A stretch of 7,139 nucleotides of DNA, from NCBI GenBank assembly GCA_025360895.1, contig JANYBF010000491.1, positions 1 to 7,139 of the forward strand, read 5' to 3'. This document shows positions 1 to 6,604 of this stretch, one piece after another (the stretch's first letter is position 1; each line of letters begins with the position of its first letter). The translations under genes were made by a program, and so were the position numbers. The notes beneath the pieces were generated by a model. The model did no database searches. It was not told where the DNA came from and was given only the letters and a program-made list of their open reading frames with translations. Source of the stretch: Verrucomicrobiota bacterium. GTDB lineage: Bacteria > Verrucomicrobiota > Verrucomicrobiia > Limisphaerales > JADLHS01.

Positions 1-244
1 CGGCTAATGGCTGCAAACCCTGCCGGGTTTGTCAGGGCCGCAGGCCCGTTCCATTGCACCCGTTCCAAATGATTCTTTTTTATTCGCAAAACCAGTCTGT
101 TCCGGTTAATGATACGCAGAGCCGTGTGTGGATTGGATGACGGGGGGGGAATCCCTGTTGTGGCGTGGATGATCAAGGCGCGATGGGCGTTTCGCGAATT
201 TCCTCGCAACTTTTTCCAAATCACGGCGATTTATATTAAACGAA
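1..244. other. Upstream intergenic region with two small hairpins
   Basis: No gene is convincing here. Two reading frames are open from the left edge (one ends at 70-72, the other at 138-140), so the tail of an upstream gene cannot be excluded, but neither peptide is recognisable. Two adjacent stem-loops are visible. One has arms 14-20 and 25-31 around TGCC. The other is GGGCC at 35-39 and GGCCC at 43-47 around GCA. No U-run follows at once; the nearest T-run is at about 75-80. They could be the end of an upstream transcript. A run of eight G lies at 142-149. The sequence just before 245 becomes AT-rich. Confidence 0.4.
232..237 (+). promoter_or_regulatory. Possible -10 box (TATATT) close to the moxR start
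   Basis: TATATT sits in an AT-rich patch and ends only seven bases before the ATG at 245. If it is a sigma-70 type -10 element, transcription would begin at or next to the start codon and the mRNA would be leaderless or nearly so. This would fit the lack of any Shine-Dalgarno motif here. No good -35 hexamer lies at the usual 16-18 base spacing (the bases there read ACTTTT), so the call is weak. A promoter further upstream is equally possible. Confidence 0.22.
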
Positions 245-1195
245 ATGTCAGACTCACTATTTGCCAATGGCCGGGAGACCTATCACAAGGTCGTCGCCAA
301 CATTGAAATCGTCATGAAGGGGCAGGGGCCGGCCATCCGCAAACTGATGGGGGCGTTTGCCACCAACGGGCATGTCTTGCTGGAGGATTATCCGGGCACA
401 GGAAAGACCACGCTGGCCAAGGCCCTGGCGCGGTCCATTGCCGCCCAGTTCAAGCGGGTTCAGTTCACGCCCGACCTGTTGCCATCGGACATTCTCGGCG
501 TTTCCATCTTCAACCAGCGGGAGCAGGAGTTTCAATTTCACGAAGGACCAGTGTTCACCAACATCCTGCTGGCCGACGAAATCAACCGGGCCTCGCCCCG
601 AACTCAATCGGCCCTGCTGGAAGCCATGGGTGAGGCGCAGGTGAGCGTGGACGGTGAGCGCCGCCATCTTGCGGAGCTTTTCTTCGTCGTGGCCACACAA
701 AATCCGGTGGAGTTTCGCGGCACCTATCCCCTGCCCGAAGCACAGATGGACCGGTTCGCGATGCAGTTCACCCTCGGCTACGTGCAACCCGCCGAGGAAG
801 TCGCGGTGCTGACGGCGCAAGCCAACAACCATCCGCTCGACGAATTGAAGCCCTGCGTCACGCTGGCCGATGTAGTGGCGCTCAAGCACACGGCCCAAAA
901 CATCCGGATCAGTGAAGAACTCAAGCGGTATGTCGTTGACCTGACGGGCGCGACGCGCACCACCACCGGCGTACAGCTTGGCGCCAGCCCGCGTGCTTCC
1001 ATCGCGTTGATGAAAGCCGCACAAGCCCTGGCGCTCTTCGACGGGCTGGAATTCGTGACGCCGGAGCAAATCCAGGAGTTGGCGGTCCCGGTCATTGCGC
1101 ATCGGTTGGTGATGGAGCCGCAGGCGCGATTTTCCGGGCTGACCGCACGTGGCGTCGTCGAGGCGGTGGTAAAGAAGATCAAAGTGCCGGCGTGA
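245..1195 (+). CDS. MoxR-type AAA+ ATPase
   Basis: A 316-residue cytoplasmic ATPase of the MoxR branch of AAA+, full length for the family. Walker A is PGTGKT at residues 50-55, in the context HVLLEDYPGTGKTTLAK typical of MoxR proteins. Walker B is LLADE at 108-112, followed by INRASPRTQSALLEAM. Sensor 1 is ATQNP at 150-154, the candidate arginine finger is R170 in QMDRF, and sensor 2 is R250 in GASPR. The C-terminal helical lid follows to the end. MoxR proteins are thought to act as chaperone-like remodelers, often beside DUF58, von Willebrand A or transglutaminase-like proteins, as here: the DUF58 gene starts about 90 bases downstream on the same strand. The ATG at 245 is chosen because it gives the normal MoxR N-terminus; no Shine-Dalgarno motif precedes it. 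The family call is firm; the client is inferred to be the neighbouring DUF58 and/or transglutaminase protein. Confidence 0.96.
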   Translation: MSDSLFANGRETYHKVVANIEIVMKGQGPAIRKLMGAFATNGHVLLEDYPGTGKTTLAKALARSIAAQFKRVQFTPDLLPSDILGVSIFNQREQEFQFHEGPVFTNILLADEINRASPRTQSALLEAMGEAQVSVDGERRHLAELFFVVATQNPVEFRGTYPLPEAQMDRFAMQFTLGYVQPAEEVAVLTAQANNHPLDELKPCVTLADVVALKHTAQNIRISEELKRYVVDLTGATRTTTGVQLGASPRASIALMKAAQALALFDGLEFVTPEQIQELAVPVIAHRLVMEPQARFSGLTARGVVEAVVKKIKVPA

Positions 1196-1231
1196 CCAAG
1201 AAATGAGGAATGTTAAATGCGAATGAAAAAG

Positions 1232-1263
1232 CAGCTTCGGCTGGAGCCGGCCTGACTGCCGGC
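1232..1263 (+). other. Two stem-loops between the moxR and DUF58 genes
   Basis: The 88-97 base gap holds two tight hairpins in a row. The first is CAGC-TTCG-GCTG at 1232-1243, a four-pair stem closed by the very stable C(UUCG)G tetraloop. The second is GCCGGC at 1246-1251 and again at 1258-1263 (the hexamer is its own reverse complement) with a six-base loop. GGTGTTTTATT follows, so a weak or partial terminator between the genes is possible, as is an mRNA processing or stability structure. The short stems limit the confidence. Confidence 0.4.
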
Positions 1264-1292
1264 GGTGTTTTATTCCTTTAGTCGTGCGGCCA

Positions 1293-2639
1293 ATGAACTT
1301 CGCCTTCAAGCTGCTCTACCGCGCGGACCGGCTTTTCTCCTGGTCAAAATACTGGACCCTGCGACGGTTCACGCGCCCTGGCCAGACCATGCTCGGTGCG
1401 GTGATGGCGGCCGCGTTCATGGGCTTGGACACGGAAAGTTCCGTTGGCTATCAGGCGTTCACACTCCTGCTCGCGCTGCTGTTGGTCGCGGTGCTGGGCG
1501 GGTTTTATTTCAAAGCCCGGTTCACCGTTGAACGCTGGCTGCCGCGCTTCGGCACGGTGGGCCAGACGCTCAATTACAGGATCGTCATCCAGAGTCTCAT
1601 GGCGCACCCTCAATCCGGCCTGGCCCTGATTGAAGACCTCGCCGATCCGCGCCCCTCATTCAACGATTGGAAAATCTACAAGCTCGACGAAACCAAACAT
1701 GTCCGTCCGTTCCGATTGAATCAGCGGGGCCGCCAAAACCCGTTCCCATTCGCGACGGTCAAGGAAGTCGCGGTGCCCTGCCTGACCAGCAATCAACCGG
1801 CGGAAGTTTCCGTAGAGTTCACGCCGCTGCGGCGCGGCATCGTCCATTTTGCCGGCGTGACCCTGGCCCGGCCGGATCCGCTTGGATTGTTTCGCGCCTT
1901 GCGGATCATGCCGCTGCCGCAATCCATGTTGATTTTACCGAAGCGCTACAGCTTGCCGCCCATCGCGCTGCCGGGGGCGATGAAATATCAACCAGGCGGC
2001 GTGGCCCTGGCGACGAACATCGGCCAGAGCGACGAGTTCGTGTCGCTCCGGGATTACCGGCGCGGCGATCCGCTGCGCCACATCCATTGGCGAAGCTGGG
2101 CCAAAACCGGCAAACCGATCGTCAAGGAGTTCGAAGACGAATTCTTTGTGCGGCACGCCCTGATTCTCGACACGTTCACCGAGCGCCCGCACAGCGAAGC
2201 ATTCGAGGAAGCCGTGTCCGTGGCGGCCTCGTTTGCCAGCACGGTGCTGACGCAGGAATCACTGCTGGATTTGCTGTTCGTCGGGGCGCAGGCGTACTGT
2301 TTCACGACCGGACGCGGCCTGGCGCACGCGGATCAGATGCTGGAAATCCTGGCATCGGTACGGCCGTGCCACACGCAGCCCTTTGACCTGTTGGAGCAAT
2401 TGGTGCTAAACCATGCGAACGCAGTGAGCGGTTGCATCTGTGTGTTCCTGGCTTGGGATGAAACGCGACGGCGACTGGTGGAAAAACTGAAAATCCTCGG
2501 GCTGCCGGTGCTGGTGCTGGTTATCCGACAACCCGGCGAATCCGAACCACTGAATGCCGGCCCGATGCGCGACGAACCCGACCGCTTGCACGCCTTGGAA
2601 ATCGGGCGCATCCAAGAGCAACTGGCGAGGCTTAGATGA
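1293..2639 (+). CDS. DUF58 domain protein, membrane-anchored
   Basis: A 448-residue protein (numbered from the ATG at 1293; an in-frame GTG at 1284 would add three residues, and neither start has a ribosome binding site). Two hydrophobic segments, about 32-45 and 53-73, anchor it in the inner membrane. The stretch between the anchor and the signature is likely beta-rich. The DUF58 signature lies at about 252-266: LRDYRRGDPLRHIHW, followed by WAKTGKPIVKEF. The C-terminal part should adopt a von Willebrand A-like fold, as known for DUF58 proteins, but the expected metal-site pattern DxSxS is DTFTE at 293-297, so metal binding is doubtful. DUF58 proteins typically pair with a MoxR ATPase and a transglutaminase-like membrane protein, which is exactly the gene order here. 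The molecular function of the family is not established; a role in assembling or controlling the neighbouring envelope enzyme is an inference. Confidence 0.93.
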   Translation: MNFAFKLLYRADRLFSWSKYWTLRRFTRPGQTMLGAVMAAAFMGLDTESSVGYQAFTLLLALLLVAVLGGFYFKARFTVERWLPRFGTVGQTLNYRIVIQSLMAHPQSGLALIEDLADPRPSFNDWKIYKLDETKHVRPFRLNQRGRQNPFPFATVKEVAVPCLTSNQPAEVSVEFTPLRRGIVHFAGVTLARPDPLGLFRALRIMPLPQSMLILPKRYSLPPIALPGAMKYQPGGVALATNIGQSDEFVSLRDYRRGDPLRHIHWRSWAKTGKPIVKEFEDEFFVRHALILDTFTERPHSEAFEEAVSVAASFASTVLTQESLLDLLFVGAQAYCFTTGRGLAHADQMLEILASVRPCHTQPFDLLEQLVLNHANAVSGCICVFLAWDETRRRLVEKLKILGLPVLVLVIRQPGESEPLNAGPMRDEPDRLHALEIGRIQEQLARLR

Positions 2640-2663
2640 GTTACAAGTTGAAAGTTGAGTTGA

Positions 2664-2735
2664 TAGGGCGCGTCACTCCTTGCACGCCCATGCCCGTCCG
2701 ATCCTTGAGCGACGCGCATGGAGTGACGCGCCCTA
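2664..2735. repeat. 72-base imperfect palindromic element (REP/MITE-like)
   Basis: The 16 bases TAGGGCGCGTCACTCC at 2664-2679 are the exact reverse complement of GGAGTGACGCGCCCTA at 2720-2735. Pairing continues inward with a few mismatches (22 of 25 positions from 2664-2688 against 2711-2735), leaving a 22-base loop. It fills most of the 106-base gap between the DUF58 and transglutaminase genes and ends 10 bases before the ATG at 2746. No T-run follows, so it does not look like an ordinary terminator. Its size and form match dispersed palindromic repeats such as REP/BIME units or small non-autonomous elements. Whether it is repeated elsewhere in the genome cannot be seen from this window. Confidence 0.75.
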
Positions 2736-2745
2736 CCTTGGAAAC

Positions 2746-4881
2746 ATGAAGCCCCCTCCGCTACTTCTAGGCGCGACCCTGCTCTTCTGGGGCTGGCAGT
2801 CGGAGTTTCTCGTCGTCGGTGCTATCCTGGGGGCGGTGCTGGAAAGCGCGCGGGTCATTCAGACCCGATGGGAATTCTCGGACGAAGACTTCAGTCGCGT
2901 TTGGACGTTCTGCGCGCTTTTGCTTTTGGCGTCGGCGCTTTATGCGTTCACCGCCAACGAAGGCCCATCCAGCTTCGGCGGTTTATTTTCCGGCGCGAAT
3001 CCTGTTACCACCACGCGGGCCAGCTCCGCGACGGCCCGAACGGCAGGAGCGATGATGCGGTGGTTGCCGATGATCTTCTTCCCCTTTATCGCGGCGCAAA
3101 CGTTCAGCACCCGGGAAGCAATCCCGCTAACCATCATCTCGCTGATCGCTCGCCGCCGGTGGAAAAAGCTTACGCCTGCCGATAAAGCATCACCCCAAGC
3201 CCAACTCAGCTTGCACATTGGCTACCCCTATTTTGCCGCGACGCTGTTCGCGACCACTTTCCACTCAGCGGAAAACAACTCATTCTTCTGGGGTCTGGCC
3301 GGGCTGCTGACGTGGATGCTCTGGGCGCACCAGACGCGCCGCGTGGCACCGCCGGTGTGGATCGTCCTGGTCGCGCTGGTCCTCGGTCTGGCCTTTGCGG
3401 GCCAGCGGGGAATCGGGGGCCTCGCCGGCTATTTACAAGGGCGAAATGCGCAATGGCTCACTCGCTTCATGCGACGCAACGTCGATCCATCACACAGCCG
3501 CACAGCGATCGGCCAACTCGGCGACATCAAGACCTCCGGTCGGATCGTGATTCGGCTGCAACCCAAACCCGGCAGCGCGCCGCCTGAATACTTGCGCGAG
3601 GCGAGTTATCGCATCTTTAAGTCACCCGGGTGGTTTGCAGGAAGTTCCAAGGATGATTTCGAAATTGTCGCCGAAGATCCGCCGAGCAGTGTTTCGTGGC
3701 CACTGGTGATTGGCAAAACCAACTCCGCCAGCGTCAACATCGCCTGCTACCTCGACAGTACCAGCACCAATGGCTCGCCCCAGGGACTCTTGCCCCTGCC
3801 CACCGGCAGCGGTCGCCTCGAAAATCTCCCGGTTTTCGTGCTGCGAAAAAACAGTGCCGGGGCGGTGGTCGCGGAAGGTCCTGGAGTCGTTCTGTTCGAT
3901 GCGTTTTTCGGCCCCGGCTTGACCATGGATGCGCCACCATCCGTCAGTCCCGGATCAAATGATGACCTAATGGTACCGGAAAACGAGCAGGCCGCACTGG
4001 ACGCCGTGATTGAGGAATTGCAACTGCTCGACAAGCCTCCGGCCCAGGTGCTGCCGGCGGTGGCTGGATATTTTGCAGACAAGTTCACTTACAGCACCTG
4101 GCAGGGACGCGATCGCGGCACGCCCGGCACCACGCCCCTGAGCCGGTTCTTGCGGGACAGCCGGAAGGGCCACTGCGAATACTTCGCCACGGCGACGGTC
4201 TTGTTGTTGCGCCAGCTTAAAATTCCCACGCGCTATGCGGTCGGGTACTCAGTCCACGAACCATCCGGCAACGGCTACGTAGTGCGATTGAGCGACGCCC
4301 ACGCATGGTGCCTGGTTTGGAACGAAGCCCGGCAAACCTGGGTGGACTTCGACACCACGCCCGCATCGTGGGTCGCCGAGGAAGCGAAGAACCGGTCGCC
4401 GTTCCGTTGGCTGTCCGATGTGTGGTCGCGCCTCACCTTTGAGTTCTCAAAATTCCGCTGGGGTCAAAGCAAGCTCCGGCAATATCTGCTCTGGATCGTG
4501 GTGCCCGGTCTGGTGTTGCTGCTGTATCAAATCATTTTCCGACGCGGTCGCCGGCGGCAGGCCGGCCAGAAAACCGGCCCGGCCCTTTTCGCCGACTGGC
4601 CGGGGCTGGACTCCGAGTTTTACCAACTGGAAAAACAAATCGCCGGACGCGGTTTCCCACGCAAGCCGAGCGAACTGTGGACCGAATGGCTCCGGCGCGT
4701 GGCGGAACCCCCTGCCCTCGCCGGATTACAACAGCCGCTGCGGGCATTGTTGCGCCTGCACTATCGCTACCGCTTCGACCCGCCCGGATTGAGTGACGCA
4801 GATCGGGAGGCATTGAAGCGCGAGACACAGGTTTGTTTGGAAAGTTTGAACCGAGTCAGACCCAACGCGAAGTCCCACTGA
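2746..4881 (+). CDS. Transglutaminase-like membrane protein, TgpA type (with DUF4129-like tail)
   Basis: A 711-residue protein with TgpA-like architecture. The N-terminal ~220 residues carry several hydrophobic helices (about 5-35, 52-69, 103-117, 123-135, 160-194 and 202-219). An extracytoplasmic region follows, with the transglutaminase-like core at about 430-540: catalytic Cys477 in KGHCEYFA, His519 in DAHAW and Asp536 in VDFDTTP. One more membrane helix (about 580-598) and an arginine-rich turn lead to a cytoplasmic DUF4129-like tail (LDSEFYQLEK to RYRFDPPGLSD). All three catalytic residues are present, so it should be an active thiol enzyme (acyl transfer or peptide cleavage); the substrate is unknown. 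A TTG at 2680 would extend it by 22 residues, but that extension is encoded inside the palindromic element, so the ATG at 2746 is preferred. It forms a probable operon with the upstream MoxR and DUF58 genes. Confidence 0.93.
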   Translation: MKPPPLLLGATLLFWGWQSEFLVVGAILGAVLESARVIQTRWEFSDEDFSRVWTFCALLLLASALYAFTANEGPSSFGGLFSGANPVTTTRASSATARTAGAMMRWLPMIFFPFIAAQTFSTREAIPLTIISLIARRRWKKLTPADKASPQAQLSLHIGYPYFAATLFATTFHSAENNSFFWGLAGLLTWMLWAHQTRRVAPPVWIVLVALVLGLAFAGQRGIGGLAGYLQGRNAQWLTRFMRRNVDPSHSRTAIGQLGDIKTSGRIVIRLQPKPGSAPPEYLREASYRIFKSPGWFAGSSKDDFEIVAEDPPSSVSWPLVIGKTNSASVNIACYLDSTSTNGSPQGLLPLPTGSGRLENLPVFVLRKNSAGAVVAEGPGVVLFDAFFGPGLTMDAPPSVSPGSNDDLMVPENEQAALDAVIEELQLLDKPPAQVLPAVAGYFADKFTYSTWQGRDRGTPGTTPLSRFLRDSRKGHCEYFATATVLLLRQLKIPTRYAVGYSVHEPSGNGYVVRLSDAHAWCLVWNEARQTWVDFDTTPASWVAEEAKNRSPFRWLSDVWSRLTFEFSKFRWGQSKLRQYLLWIVVPGLVLLLYQIIFRRGRRRQAGQKTGPALFADWPGLDSEFYQLEKQIAGRGFPRKPSELWTEWLRRVAEPPALAGLQQPLRALLRLHYRYRFDPPGLSDADREALKRETQVCLESLNRVRPNAKSH

Positions 4882-5021
4882 CCGGCAGGCACCCGGGCCG
4901 TCGGTTTTCCGGGCGCGATGGGCTTCGGCTTTCATCCGAAAACTTTACCGCCGCCCGCAATGTTTTGCGAGCTCACGGAATTTCTTAGCCAATACTTTAG
5001 TCCGCCCCTACATTTCTCGGC
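4882..5021. other. Intergenic gap between the transglutaminase operon and the next gene pair
   Basis: This 140-base gap contains no reading frame worth calling. A weak inverted pair, GTTTTC near 4902 and GAAAAC near 4938, could form a long-looped hairpin, but the stem is only six pairs. The sequence becomes AT-richer at 4978-5000 (AATTTCTTAGCCAATACTTTAG). A promoter for the downstream pair could lie there (AATACT or TACTTT as -10), but no -35 hexamer with good spacing is visible. No Shine-Dalgarno motif precedes the ATG at 5022. Confidence 0.35.
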
Positions 5022-5564
5022 ATGAACATTCAAGCATTGTCCATTGGCCTGAAGATCAGGCATCCACAATACGGTGTGGGCACGGTCAAAAGCATATCCG
5101 AGCGGACGGCCGAGATTCGCTTTGACGACGCCACGCGGACGCTCGCCCCCGATACCAGCGACATCACAACCGCCGAGCCAAGCGTCGCAATCTCGGGTTT
5201 GGATACCCCCCTGAAACAGTTCGTTGCAGCGACGATTGAATCCGTCCTGGAGCGGTTGGGGTACGAAAAGCCTGACGGCGTGGTCGAGCAACTGGGAGTG
5301 CGTTGGCACAACGGAAAAATGGTTTTGCACCCGGCGGACCCGACCTTGCAGACCCGGGAGGTGCCGCTGGAGGTTTTTTTTCACAAGCTCGTTGGCGTCC
5401 GCAATCAATTGCGGGTTTTGGAACAAAAAATAAACGCGCACGAGAAACTCACCGACGGCGAAAAGGTGGAAATGCAGCAGTATGTTTCCCGTTGCTACGG
5501 TTCGCTCACAACTTTCAACCTGCTGTTTCGAAATAAAGAGGAGCAATTCTCGTCCAAAGCTTAG
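5022..5564 (+). CDS. Conserved protein of unknown function with UvrD-tail-like (Tudor/SH3-like) N-terminus
   Basis: A 180-residue soluble protein. Residues 8-36 (IGLKIRHPQYGVGTVKSI, then AEIRFDD) match the pattern of the small SH3/Tudor-like beta-barrel at the C-terminus of UvrD/PcrA helicases, where the motif is VRHpkfGxGtV. In UvrD that barrel contacts RNA polymerase, so an RNA polymerase or nucleic-acid link is conceivable but unproven. The C-terminal two thirds (about 62-172) are mostly helical with a short beta part (VRWHNGKMVLHP). They contain dense, apparently constrained motifs: EVFFHKLVGVRNQLRVLEQK (115-134) and YGSLTTFNLLF (159-169). I recall similar uncharacterised proteins in the Planctomycetes/Verrucomicrobia group but no named function. 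No signal peptide or membrane helix is seen. It lies 29 bases upstream of prmA, so co-transcription is likely. A run of eight T within the gene (5374-5381) keeps the frame. Confidence 0.85.
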   Translation: MNIQALSIGLKIRHPQYGVGTVKSISERTAEIRFDDATRTLAPDTSDITTAEPSVAISGLDTPLKQFVAATIESVLERLGYEKPDGVVEQLGVRWHNGKMVLHPADPTLQTREVPLEVFFHKLVGVRNQLRVLEQKINAHEKLTDGEKVEMQQYVSRCYGSLTTFNLLFRNKEEQFSSKA

Positions 5565-5593
5565 TCACTGGGCCGGCCCGCTCTCCTCAAACA

Positions 5594-6604
5594 ATGAAAC
5601 GCCAAGTCATCTGGAAAACGTCGGTCATCACCACGCCCGACGCCGAAGACACGGTGACGGAATTGCTCGCCACCCTCGTCGCGCCAAGTCCTTCCATTTA
5701 CACCGACGCGAATACCGGCACGGTGACGGTATCCACCTATTCACTCACTCGCCCCACCAATGTCACTAAAACAAAACGGGCCCTGCGGCTTGGGCTCAAA
5801 GAGCTCAAAACCTGCGGATTGAACATCGGCCCGGCTCGGATCACCGTTCGGAAGTTGCCACCGGAGAACTGGGCGGATTCATGGAAGCGCCACTTCCCGC
5901 CGCTGGAAATTGGTGAAGCATTGTTGGTAAAACCCAGTTGGAGCAAACGCAAACGGCGCCAAGGCCAGGCGCTGGTCATTCTCGATCCGGGACTCAGTTT
6001 TGGCACCGGCCAGCATCCGACCACGGAGTACTGTTTGCGGGAATTGGTCCTTGGTATGGACATTGCGCTGCGATGTCCCCGCCCGCGTTCAGCGGGCGGA
6101 ACGAATCGGGTGCCAACGCACAATTCAAAATGTCCAATTCAGCGCCCGCTCGGCGCGGCGTCGTCGCCGGGCGACAACCCTACCCTTTCTCTCCTCGACA
6201 TGGGCACGGGATCGGGAATTCTCGCGATTTCTGCGGCGAAACTCGGGTATGCCCCCGTCCACGCATTTGACTTCGATCCGCAATGTGTCCAGGTCGCAAA
6301 AACCAACGCCGCTACGAATCGCGTCGAAAAGCAAATTCGCATCACTCGCGCCGACCTCACCAAACTCCCGCTCCCCTGCCCGAAGCCCTACGACGTCGTT
6401 TGCGCCAATCTGTTGGCGAATCTGCTGATCACCGAGCGCGATCGCATTCTGACGCGCGTGAAACCGGACGGCATGCTGGTCGTGGCGGGGATTCTAAAGG
6501 GTGAGTTCCAAGAAGTGCAGACCGCGTATGAAGCGGCTGGCTGGCGGCTGGTCGCGAGCAAAGCGCAGAAAGAATGGCGGTCGGGGACTTTCAAACACTA
6601 CTAA
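5594..6604 (+). CDS. prmA: Ribosomal protein L11 methyltransferase, with a large in-frame insertion
   Basis: PrmA uses S-adenosylmethionine to methylate lysines and the N-terminus of ribosomal protein L11. Of the 336 residues, about 1-90 form the L11-binding domain. The family block WADSWKRHFPP follows at 93-103, then LVKPSW (111-116) and DPGLSFGTGQHPTT (131-144). Methyltransferase motif I is LLDMGTGSGILAISAAKLG (201-219), an acidic cofactor-binding patch is FDFD at 225-228, and the late motif ANLLANLL is at 271-278. Between HPTT and the Asp of motif I there are 57 residues; E. coli PrmA, as I remember it, has about 18 there. The extra ~39 residues (roughly 157-196) are Pro/Arg/Gly/Ser-rich and low in hydrophobic residues, and the DNA holds palindromes (see the separate entry). 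All core motifs remain intact, so the enzyme is probably functional with a surface loop. The ATG at 5594 gives the usual N-terminus; there is no clear ribosome binding site. Confidence 0.93.
   Translation: MKRQVIWKTSVITTPDAEDTVTELLATLVAPSPSIYTDANTGTVTVSTYSLTRPTNVTKTKRALRLGLKELKTCGLNIGPARITVRKLPPENWADSWKRHFPPLEIGEALLVKPSWSKRKRRQGQALVILDPGLSFGTGQHPTTEYCLRELVLGMDIALRCPRPRSAGGTNRVPTHNSKCPIQRPLGAASSPGDNPTLSLLDMGTGSGILAISAAKLGYAPVHAFDFDPQCVQVAKTNAATNRVEKQIRITRADLTKLPLPCPKPYDVVCANLLANLLITERDRILTRVKPDGMLVVAGILKGEFQEVQTAYEAAGWRLVASKAQKEWRSGTFKHY
6062..6178 (+). repeat. Palindrome-containing in-frame insertion inside prmA
   Basis: This segment encodes the extra residues between the HPTT loop and motif I of PrmA. 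It contains a perfect stem-loop, CCGCCCGC (6079-6086) and GCGGGCGG (6092-6099) around GTTCA. It also holds a direct repeat CAATTCA at 6121-6127 and 6135-6141, and a second hairpin GTCGC (6163-6167) with GCGAC (6171-6175) around CGG. The peptide looks like translated repeat DNA rather than a folded domain, and the reading frame stays open throughout. The exact ends are uncertain by several codons. A lineage-specific loop that grew by slippage is the alternative to insertion of a mobile palindromic unit. Confidence 0.55.

Noticed and set aside
109..306. Short open frame of 65 codons overlapping the moxR start
   Set aside because: It overlaps moxR in another frame, has no ribosome binding site and gives no recognisable product.
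1219..1254. Mini open frame ATGCGAATG to TGA (12 codons) as a leader peptide before the DUF58 gene
   Set aside because: No ribosome binding site and no regulatory amino-acid run. The sequence is better explained as hairpin-containing spacer.
257..1309. Long open frame of 350 codons on the minus strand across moxR
   Set aside because: It is an antisense shadow of a clearly conserved MoxR gene. The peptide is rich in Arg, His and Gly with no domain pattern, as expected from GC-rich codon complement.
2680..2745. TTG start giving 22 more residues on the transglutaminase-like protein
   Set aside because: The extension is encoded by the palindromic element and does not look like a signal or membrane sequence. 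The ATG at 2746 leads straight into the first hydrophobic segment.
5374..5381. Run of eight T in the 5022-5564 gene as a phase-variation or frameshift site
   Set aside because: The protein reads through with conserved-looking motifs on both sides in one frame, so there is no sign of a frame change. Homopolymers of this length occur by chance.
5569..5578. GGGCCGGCCC palindrome between the 5022-5564 gene and prmA
   Set aside because: A ten-base palindrome made only of G and C is expected by chance in GC-rich DNA, and no further symmetry extends from it.
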